This document shows positions 23,204 to 35,200 of a stretch of DNA of 64,000 nt, piece after piece. A program made the position numbers and the translations under genes. The stretch comes from Axinella damicornis (taxonomy: Eukaryota > Porifera > Demospongiae > Axinellida > Axinellidae): contig OZ007505.1 in the NCBI GenBank assembly GCA_963931865.1, positions 19,423,139-19,487,138 of the forward strand, written 5' to 3'. Each line of letters begins with the position of its first letter. Within the stretch, counting starts at the first letter, position 1. The notes under the pieces were generated by a model. It was not told where the DNA came from and ran no database searches. It saw only the letters and a program-made list of their open reading frames with translations.

Positions 23204-26200
23204 CTGTATGGGGGAAGAGGGAGAAGACGCTGAGTGTACTCAGTGTAGGGTGTAAAGAATACCATGCCACTCTGTACGAGTGATCTATTGAAGTCAAGGA
23301 GTGAGAACTAATGAACATTTGTACAGGTTTGCATCTATACGTGATATGGACATTTAGGACTAGGCAGATGCTGCCTGCTGAGTGATTAGCTTGGAATGTT
23401 GCTGAAGACCATCACAACTGAATTGATGTGAAATGTGCTTGAGCATGTGAGCAGTCATCCATACAGCCAAGAAATCAAGTTTGCTCACGGTCAGTCTTCA
23501 TGTGAAATTGCAATGGTGGACTTGTGTTCTCTTTGCATTGGCATGATAGGCCAATTATGCAAGGGCACAGCCATGCCACTAATCTAGAGGCTCTTAGTAT
23601 GCAGAAGCTCTGGGCTCAGGAAGCACTGTACGGTGACACATGTTGGGTAGCTTCTTACACTCAAAACTGATTTTTAGGTGAAAGTTGAAGTTTACTAAGG
23701 CCAGACCAATTTAATTTCTTGTTGCTCGGATTTGCCGGTCGTATTTTAAGGAGGCAAGGAAAAACTAAAGGTCATATTGTGCACATGCGCACTCTCAAGG
23801 CCTGGGCACGAGACTACGTACTCTCTGTCAAGCTCAAAATGACTGCAAGTTGTTTGGGGCCAGGTGTTCATCTGTCCATCAGGGTCCAGAGTGGACCTCA
23901 CTGTCTTCTCACCAAAACTTTTTTCACTCCATTGGATATCACCTTCGGTGACCTCTTCCTGCGCGTGTCACAAGACCATCGCATTGGTGAGCAGTCCACA
24001 ATTAACAAAGTTATCATGTCCGATCCGCCGCGAAACGGCGGCGTGGAAGTGGAGCTCGGGCCCCTGTGGCCCTCTGTGTAGAGTTTAGTTCAAAGTATGT
24101 AACTTATTTTGGTGCAGTGATGTGCGGAGAGTGCCAGAAGCCTCGCTGTATCTACTCCGCAACGAAGCTTTCAGATGCTGAGGCAAATGCTGTGGAACAA
24201 GTGAAAGATAGCAATGTATACACGTGTGGCTCTGAACTGCTTTCACAAGATCACCATCTTGCATCAGCTGTCATCGTACGCATTGGCATCACTTGTCAGA
24301 GCCCTATTGAGACGACTTGTTATGCAGCAACACATGTTCATTTCCCAGATGCATGCTACTACTGTGGAGAAACCGACGCTGACCTCCTGCTGGATGACCC
24401 GTACATCAAAGAACTTAAGCAACAGTTCACTACAGTACGTCCCCTCTGCAGACAATGCCGTAATGCGGGCAAAGAGGCGAAAACCAGAGCACCCAACAAT
24501 ATGGCTCCCTGTGCTAAACAAAGAAAACTTAATTGAACTAGATGTATTGGTCACTTAAAATGTTTTAGTTATTTTTTGGTCCATTCAAGTTTTGCATTTC
24601 CTTGTTTTTTGTATACTAAGGTGTATGTGTTGGTTTTGTATGGATTTGTAGATCATTTGTGCAAGAGTGTTTTTTGAGACTTGTTTTGTCTTCTAATTTA
24701 ATCTGGCCACTCCCCTTTAATTAGTTTTTTTTTTTCGGTCGCTCGCTCCATTTTCAAGCTTCAAAGATCCGAGCAACAAGAAATTAAATTGAACATGTTT
24801 AAAGTGTCTGGTCATGGTCTGTCAAGCCAGACCAGTTTCACATTGGGGCTATGGAATGATATATCTGCACTTTAGGGCTCACCTTACTGAGTGGCCTACG
24901 ATCAGCATGTACATTCTTCCTCAACTCATCACAAACGGCCTGATGACCATGTACCTCTGCCACTTCATCAGCAGTCACACCATCCTGAATGGTTCGTTTG
25001 TGGATATGTGGGTGCTGTGATAATCCAGTCAGTTTTAACTGCATATGTGTACCATGCACATGAAATGTGTAACACACATATTTGCATCATGGCTAAAGTT
25101 GAGCCTTGATGCAGCGCTAACCTAACTTATGTTTCTGATCGGTGGTTAGGTTGGTATAGGCTACAGTCATGCAGTACAAGAAACAACATGTCAGTTTCAT
25201 GATTGAAGTGACTGACAACCAACTTGGCTTCCAACGTTCAATACATTCCACCCCTTGAGAGCTTCAAGACCAAACCAGTTGCAGGGAATTGTACCGCAAT
25301 GTTGAGGAAAGGTCTGCCGACTCATCAGATTATACAGCTGATACCTTGTCTTTGAGGCTGAGGTTTGCTCCACCCTGGATCAGCATCTTCACAATCTCAA
25401 GGTCACCATCCTCTGCTCCATAAAATATAGCACTCCTGCCTGAAGTCTGGGAGACACATTACACACATGGCATCACATTGAGTTATCAGTACTCCTACGC
25501 ATTATGTCTTATGAACAACTGTATTCTACTAGAATTCTGCTCCCACTGAATAGAGAAGCTTTAGATGTCACTACACGTTCATGACGCCCCAGGCTATTCA
25601 CTACATGACTGCAGCTTGGGCTTCATCAGGAGCAGGAATACAGAGACATACTTACTTATGATGCTGAGACATACCGGTACGTACTTACGTATGATGCTGT
25701 CACCGATGAAGCCCGGGAAGTTTGATGCAATTATGTGTGATTATACTTCTACTGTAGCACTTAACTTTTGTGGGTGTAAATTCAATCGTAAATGTATTTC
25801 AAGACGCAGTTGTGCAAGTGTGTGGGACTGTGGGTGGTAGTGAATCTCTACATTGGTGCAATGGCAAGCTGGCTCTGTTTGAGTGAAACAGTGTGGATGG
25901 ATATATTATACCAAAGTTTAAGCTGCCAGATCCTCGCAGGGACAAATCAACACGAAACAGGTATTATAACAGTTGGGCACTGCTCCCTGTGTGTCTACCC
26001 TCTGTCTACCTGACATCATTGCACGTGACCAGATCTCCCATGCCTTCCCCCACCATAATATTTGCATACTGCAAGTGATCAAATACTGGCAGTGGGAACG
26101 AGGCTAACTCATTACTGTCCTTATGATTCTGCAGTAAACAGCTAATTAGGTTTGCTTACATTTTCCTGGAGGTTCACGTCCGCCCCAGCTTCCACTAGTA

Positions 26201-29200
26201 CACTCACTGTCTCAGTGTCGCCCTCCCGGACTGCATACATGAGTGCTGTTAGTCCATCCTGTGGAACAGCAGAATACAGTCACTCAGAAGGGACGAGTGT
26301 AATTGCAACAGAAATTGCCTGTGCTCTGATAGAACTGGGTAGCTACAATACTATCGTTACCAATCAGTGTCACATGTGACATTGCCTGTCAACTACGTAG
26401 GATACTGTCAGGTGACGAACAAGTACAACTGAGAATCAGGTTTGCCACATTATAGCTACGTACCATATCATCGAAAGTATTTGCTCCTTGACAAGGCTAT
26501 ACTGATGAGACACTCCACAATTACATGTAGCTAAATGTGGGTTGAAATCTCTCGGGGTATACCCAGTCCAGGCTGTTTGCAGGGAGTGTGCGGAGACCTC
26601 AGTCGAGCTATTGAGAGTTGATGTAATAATTCATTCCGGCATTAATACCATACCAAGTAACACCCCCAAGATCTTACATGTTGTAGCTTGACTCGCTCTG
26701 TGGTGATAGAATATCTCAACAATACGTTCGCACCCAGACCATTCCCACCCACCAGCATTTGATTGCTCACAGTATGCAGGGGAAGGACTGGGAGATATGG
26801 TCATGTTCGGTGCCATCAGGCAGACGTATGGTAGACACAGAGGCAGTGGAGCCCAATGAAGAATCTCAATGCCCTACTTGTACTGTCCATCCAAAGGCTG
26901 GATGTCAGAGCGTGTGCAAGGCAGACGATCAATACCATTCATTGTTCATGATGCAGGGACGGATTGACATGAAACAGGTATTATAACGGGCCCCCGTGTG
27001 TCTACCTGACGTGACTGCACATGACCAGATCTCCCATGCCTTCCCCCCACCATATTTACATACTGCAAGTGATCAAATATTGGCAGTGGGAATGCCTGGG
27101 AACGAGGCTAACTCATTACTGTCCTTATGATTCGGAAGAAAACAGCAAATTAGGTTTGCTTACATTTTCCTGGAGGTTCACATCTGCCCCAGCTTCCACA
27201 AGTACTCCCACTGTCTCAGTGTAGCCCTCCCGGACTGCATCAATGAGTGCTGTTCCTCCATCCTGTGGAACAGAAGAATACAGAATTGACATGTACGTAT
27301 AATTGCAATAGAAATTGCCTGTGCTCTGATAGAATGGAGTACAATACCCATCAGTGTCACATGTGACATTGTTGTCGGCTATGATGCTGTCAGGTGCACG
27401 TGAACAAGTACAACTGAAAAATCATGCACATTATAGCTATCATATCATTGAAAGCTATCAACTTATTTACTACCTACATTTGACAAGCCTAAGCTGAAGA
27501 TGACACTCCACAATATAAATGTTTGAAACCAGTCCAGATCTTAGTTGAACATTTGGGAGTTGATTTAATAATTCATTTGAGCATTAATACCTTTACCATA
27601 GTCTCCAGCTAATACGCCACCTTCGAGTAAACACCCTCCCCCAAGTTCTTACACAGGGTGGTTTGACTCGCTCTGTGGTGAGCGTCTTCTCAACAACACA
27701 TTCACACTACGTTCATGTTCAAAAGTAAACTAGTTTACAAAGTCAGTTTGAAATTTATAGTTAACAAAGCAATTTACAGTGAAGTATGATGCTTTCTTTG
27801 TCGAGTGTTTCTTCTTCACAAAGACGCGCGATCAATTTCCTTACGTGAAAAGTGGACTTATATACTCATAGCCGGTCATTGATATTCACAGCTTACCTAA
27901 TTGTTCGCTGAATGGGTGGGCGGAGACTAATTAGTCTGAGTATGTATCTAGCGCCCACCCCCTGTTCAGCGACGAAAGCGATGTTGTTCTGTGAGTGAAC
28001 AAGCTCAGGAAATGCTTTTGTTGGCCAGCTATGCTAGTCAATGAGAAAGATGAAGAAGAAGAACGAAAGAAAGAAGATGACGAAATCGGAATTTTTCAGC
28101 GACTGTGTTTCTCAACTCCCGTGTACTCTCAGGTACATTTGACATTTGCTAATGTTTTTGTGAACTGCTACGCAGTATCATTCTGTCGGCATGCTTGGTT
28201 TGGGGGGTAGTAGCTTCTTTGGCTGTTTTCCTGCTGGTGGGTATTTCTTGGCCATCCCTAAATGGAGAACGCTACCGCATTCTCTGATTCTTTCAACATA
28301 CAATGCCTTGTCAGTGCCTTTGCTACATGTACAATATCATCAGATACTCAGGCGAACTAAGCCATGGGACTGGCATAATTTGAGTTCTAGACATACAGGT
28401 ACACTTTCATCAATATTCTGTAAAGTACAAGGAATCAGATGGAGTATGATAATACCTATATAATAGACACCCCAAGCTATATGCACGTTACCATGGAAAC
28501 CCCATATGTGGGCGTGGCTAGTAATTGCGGCCCACATCAATCGTCCAATATTTAAGAATAAATCACAAAAGGCGGAGGTGAAGACAACTTTTGTCTGCGA
28601 CCAAACTTTCTGTACACGTTCAGCTCATGGTACTACACACGGAACCATCTACATGAATTGGCAGTCACCAACAACACTCCTGCTGGACGCCGAAAGTCAT
28701 CAACATCGAGTAGTGTTACGACACAAAGCACGCCCATAAACGAGTATCAACGGTGAACTCGCTTCCATGTAGCAAGTTTTGCTATTGCCGATTCATACTC
28801 AACCCCCCAAGCCATATCCGACAACTTTGTGTAGCGTTCTTCACCTCCGCCTTTCGTCCAACACTTTCCATGTACACAGTCGGCAGCACACAGTGTAAAG
28901 TTCAGGCATATACTACCGTTCGAAATCCACACAGGAGCAGCACCACGTAGTCACACAAGCAACTACGTACCAAAGGTATAGGCTACAACTAGCACAAAGC
29001 GAAGCTACAACTATCATCCAGACAGACACACTAGTAGACTATACTCTGCTCGTTTCATCGCGCCGCCATTATCTTTCTCCGTACACTAAATGAATATTTC
29101 CGCAGACTATAATTTATTCTCCGCGTGACGTGAAATTGATTTCCCATGCCTTAGTAATGCTGAGTATGTGTCCCCAACAGAGGGTACCAGGATGTGCCCC

Positions 29201-32200
29201 CCCCCCCCCTCCCCCCCCCCCCCCCCCCCCCCCCCCCCAACCACCACCACCATCAACACCCTTCCTGGCCTAATATCCTTTGACGTGGTCATTTGAATGC
29301 TTACATGTTGCAATATTTTGGCTGCCTCAAAACATAGCATTGCACCTAGAGGAGCAAATTCTTGAGGGGTGGATCTTTCTATGATAGGGCACAGATACTA
29401 CACTCACCTCATCCTGCAGGTCTGCTTGTGCTCCAGCTGACAGTAGTGTATGTACAGTGTCAGTGTGACGACGAGCACTAGCCCACATGAGGGCAGTCAA
29501 GCCATCCTGAGGACCACAATGAGAGCAAAACAGTAACAACACATGTTGATGAATATGAAACAAGGCAACACATGGCAACAATTGAAACATGTACACTTCA
29601 TGTGAGGTACTTGTATATACCACTAATTGCCGAGTGCCTTATTGCAAGGCAACTAATCGTGCAGTGTGGTCACATGTGTTTGTAAATAAATATGCAAATG
29701 TCCATCATATCCATCACACTTTTAAGTCCCCATGGGACCCTGTTGTCCCCATGAGACCCGATTGCACGCCGTAGGCAGGCGGTATACAAGGTTAGTAGGC
29801 ACACCACAGTGTGGGCTTTGCTGGTGTCCCTGCTTGACCGCTCAGAACCAAGGTTAGGTATGCTGGTGCAAATTATGGGCAACTCTTACTAAGATTCATT
29901 CACGACAATGAGCTAACTACAGCGTGGATCTTCGCGCTAGGCAAGGGATGCAGAACCTACGGTACGCGTTTTTAAAATTGCTGCCGAACTTCGGAAAGCC
30001 TTTCTGAAATGCGTTTGCGGCGCGTCTCCGCCGCAAAGCGGAAGAAGGAGATTCGGAAAGTTTTTGTTAATGCACTTCTGCGTTCCGGAATTCGGATCCA
30101 GCGACGGAAGTGTTTCCAAAGTTCGGCATCAATTTTAAAGATGCGTACTGTATATCCATCACACTTTATTAAGTCCCCCCAGGACCCCATTGTCCGTGGT
30201 GAATGATTGCACGCCATGGGCAGGCAATATGTGCAGCACTATACGAGGTTGGTAGGCACACCACAGTGTGGACTTTGCTGGTACTATACGATGGAGCTGG
30301 AGCTAGCTGTCACTGCTCGACCGCTCCACAGTGTCATTGGCCTCTCACATGGAGTGCTGCAGTTGTATCGACAAATTCGTGAATACCAGTCAGTACAGTA
30401 TTGTGTAATCAGCTCACAGCAGCACGTCATAGTACCACCAACTATTACTATGTCATTATGATTTTGTAATAAACAATACTACTATATAAACAATACTACT
30501 ATACTTTAGGTTCGCTCACTTTATCCTGGAGGTTCACATCCGCCCCAGCCTCCACTAGTACATTCACTGTCTCAGTGTGGCCCTCCTGGGCTGCAGTGAT
30601 GAGTGCTGTTCGTCCATACTGGCAGAACAGAAGAATTCAGAAGGGATGTGTATAATTACACATGAAATTTTGATGTGCACTGAGCACAGTTGCATTATTT
30701 GTCACCTGTCAGTGCAACATGTGACATTGTTGTCTACTGTGATGCTGTCAGGTGACAAACAATGAGAACAAGGACTCAGTCCTACCAGAGTATACCATAT
30801 CCGTGAAAGCAGTTGCTCCTATCAATGTATATCTTACAGTTAACGAAGCCAATACAAGCAGAAAATGACACCCCACTATATAAGGTTGAAACCAGTCAAG
30901 GCTGTTTGCAGGGAGTGAAAAATCTTAACGAAGCTTTGCGAGTTGGTTTGATAATTGATTCTGGCATTACTGCCCCTCTGGCTAACACACCCCTTCCTCT
31001 CCACTGGCTGAGATGAAGTGGCTACTGCATTAGCAACCCTCTCAGCACCACTCTCATTGGTTTGGGTGAGTGTCTATGACAACCACTCTTGGTCAGTAAC
31101 TTGGGGTGCCTGTGTGGCAGACAGGTGTGCCAAGGCACTATACCTTTACTGAAAACAAACTTGACAGAGTGGAATTCACTGCACACCATCCTGGCTCCAG
31201 GGGTGTGGCAGCTGCCTCATTAAGTAATCGTTGTAATTATACCAGTTTTGGTGCATTGAAGGGGTTATTAGTTAGTGCACGAGGGCGCATATAGAAATGG
31301 TCGAGGGAGGGATAATGCACGAGCCGAAGGCGAGTGTATTATCCGTTCAATACTGTTACTATATTCCCCGAGTGCACTAACTAACCTCAATAATGAACAC
31401 AAAACTGGTGTATAAAGTATTGCTACTCACTTACCTGAAACAGCCATATGCTTTTGCAAAGTGTACAATAACTAGTAAAGTGCAGTCAATACCACGACGT
31501 ATAAAATAACACACGACTGACATCTACCGTAGAACTGACCAATCAATTTGCTACCAGGAGTATAGCATACTATCAAGAGACACTGAAGACTGCATACCCT
31601 ATCCTGTGCATTCACATCTGCCTGGGCCTTTAGCAGCTCCCTGACCACATCCAGGTGGCCACCCTCACTGGCCAGCATCAGTGCAGTCTTCCCCAACTGC
31701 ATGTATGAGAGAGAAAACAGCAAAGGCAGCAGTACATCACTGTGATCATGAAACGAACATGACAACAGTGAATTGGCAGTTGGTACACGATACCATCTGA
31801 GATCATAGTCGATGCAAATCGTAAACATTGTGACTCTGATATAAGTACTAGGCGGGTAATAACCATGAGTGGGGCAACAAGTCCTGTGAGACGTGGTTAC
31901 ACAGCATGTGAGCAACAGCAAAAGGTTTTAGCGACCAAGGATCCAGCATTGACACTCCATCCTTCCCCAATAAACTATTTTCAATCAATTTGTTGCTACA
32001 GTGAATACGGACAGCATGCGAAAGGGAACGTGACATCACAACAAAATGTAGTGTGTATTAATTGCATATCGTGCAGTTTCTAGCACTCAGAGCAGGATCT
32101 TGTTACCCTGAGACAGTACTTGGTTTCATCTCGTGCTGTATCAGGCAACCCCAGCCTTCCCTCGTCCTATTGACACACAATATCTGACCACACATCTGGT

Positions 32201-35200
32201 ACACACTACGTACAAGTGCATGGTAATCACACTCCTGGTAGCTAGTGGTAGGGCAAACTCACCTTCAGAATCATGCCTCATGCCTTATTGCTTTACTCTC
32301 ACCTCATGGATACTGCAGTAGACACCGATTGCACCCACTACCTTGTAACATGGCTTGACCCAACTTGTGCGGGCATTTCAGCTGTACGGGAACATTCTAA
32401 TGCCTGAACTCTGCAAACTTGGTGAGTCTCTGTTTGTATTAGTAGAAAGTCGCAACCACGACAGTATAGTCAGAGTCTTCGTAGGCTTTTTCTGAGGGCT
32501 GTGAGTCTTCACAATTACGTACGTTTTTCCCTACCAGGAGTGCAGTATACTCTCGAGCATCACTAGAGACTGCATACCCAATCCTGTGCAGTCACATCTG
32601 CCTGGGCCTTTAGCAGCTCCCTGACCACATCCAGGTGGCCATTCTTAATGGCCAGCATCAGTGCAATCCTTCCGTGCTGCATGTATGAGAGAGAATACAG
32701 CAAAAGCAGCAGTACACCACTGTGATCATGAAACTGACATGACAACAGTGAATTGGCAGTTGGTACACGATACCACCTGAGATCATAGTCCATACAAATC
32801 GTGAACATTGTAATTCTATAACGTATTATACGCAGGCAATAATACATTATTATGAGTGGGGCAACATGTCCTGTGAGACATGGCTACTCTCACCTCATGG
32901 ATACTGCAGTAGACACCGATTGCACCCACTACCTTGTAACATGGTCTGACCCAACTTGTGTGGGCATTCATTTCGGCTAGGAACATTCTAATGCTCAAAC
33001 TCTGCAACCATGGTGAGTCTCTGAGTATACGTTTGTAGTCGCACCACGACAGTATAGTCAGAGTCTTTGTAGGCTTTTTCCGGAGGGCTGTGAGTCTTTA
33101 CAATTACGTATGTATTTCCCTACCAGGAGTGTAGAATACTCTCAAGAGTCACTGGAGACTGCATACCTTATCCTGTACATTCACATCTGCCTGGGCCTTT
33201 AGCAGCTCCCTGACCACATCCAGGTGGCCACCCTCACTGGCCAGCATCAGTGCAGTCCTCCCCGACTGTATGTATGAGAGAGAAAACAGCAAAAGCAGCA
33301 GTACATCACTGTGATCATGAAACTGACATGACAACAGTGAATTGGCAGTTGGTACACAATACCATCTGAGATCATAGTCCATGCAAATCGTGAACATTGT
33401 GATTCTATAACGTATTATACGCAGGCAATAATTATGAGTAGGGCAACAAGTCCTGCGAGACATGGCTATGCAGCATGTGAGCTTCAGCAAAAGGTTTAGC
33501 GACCAAGCAGTGAACATGCATATGGCAAGCTCTACTGTGAACAGACCAATCAATTTGCTGCTTCATTGGATCCTGACAGGAACCGAAAGGGAACGTGACA
33601 TCACAACAAAAATGTAATGCATATCAATTGACAATGTAAATTATACCGTTTCTAGCACTCAGTGCAGGATCTTGTTACCCTGAGACAGTACTTGGCTTCA
33701 TCTCGTGCTGTATCAGAAAACTCCAGCCTTCCCTTGTCCTATTGACACACGATATCTGACCATGTACCTCCCTTATTGGACACACTACGTACAATTGGTA
33801 ATCACACTTCTGGTAGCTAGTGGTAGGGCACATTCACCTTCAGAATCATGCCTCATGCCTTATTGCTTTACTCTCACCTCATGGATACTGCAGTAGACAC
33901 CGATTGCACCCACTACCTTGTAACATGGCTTGACCCAACTTGTGTGGGCATTCATTTCGGCTGTACAAGAACGCTCTAATGCTCAAACTCTGCAACTGTG
34001 GTGAGTCTCTGAGTATACGTTTGTATTAGTAGAAAGTCGCAACCACGACAGTATAGTCAGAGTCTTTGTAGGCTTTTTCCAGAGGGCTGTGAGTCTTTAC
34101 AATTACGTATGTATTTCCCTACCAGGAGTGTAGAATACTCTCAAGAGTCACTGGAGACTGCATACCCAATCCTGTGCAGTCACATCTGCCTGGGCCTTTA
34201 GCAGCTCCCTGACCACATCCAGGTGGCCACCCTCACTGGCCAGCATCAGTGCAGTCATCCCCCACTGCATGTATGAGAGAGAAAACAGCAAAAGCAGCAG
34301 TACATCACTGTGATCATGCTAACCTGACAATAACAGTGAACCGGTACACAATACCATCAATACCACAATATAATTATGTGTACCATCACATTCCATGAGA
34401 ATCGATCACGAACCTTATGAAAGTTGATTGTATTGTACTAGGCGGGTAATACATGAGTTACAGGGCAACAAGTCCCGCATGTGAACATGCAGCATATGCA
34501 TGACAGCAACTGGACTTTGGTTTGACATGTTGAGCATTGATCTTTACAGAGTCTGACCTGGTCTCTGCTGTCTACCTCTACCCCAGTGCTGAGGAGGAAG
34601 ACCACATCCTCCAGACAGCCCTCCCCACTTGCCCACAGTAGTCCCTCAGAGAACTCATTCCCATACTGGAGAAGAAAGCAACACACAATCCACTGAATGC
34701 AGTGATACCAGTGTATGGTTCTACTAGTGCAACTGGTGATTTGATGTGAAGTGGAAGAGAAACCTTAGACACACTTGCAGTGTATACACTACTTCGAGTG
34801 GTTACTGTGTAGCAGGAAATTTACTGTGTTCACGGCCAAATGCCAACACGCGAAAATTTGTACCTGCAAATATTTAATCATACCAAGATCTAGACAGGCA
34901 TTGATCGCCAAATATGCACAAGCACGTCCACCAATGGTAGCTTCACTTCCACACTGAAGTGCACGCTGAGTTCTCCCAGTAGTACACATGCATGTAAAGT
35001 AGTAGGGGGTGTGGTCATAGGTCGTGACCCTTTGTAGAACGGATTTTTCAAACATTCTCAAGTATTTGTTCTCACAAAAGTTTCCCGCTATACGGTATAT
35101 CTACGAACTGTTTAGCGCAATCATATAACACCATGGGGATGATCCTGCAGATGTAAACACTGTCAGACAAGTTTAGGTGTTGCACCACTCTCATGTGCAC

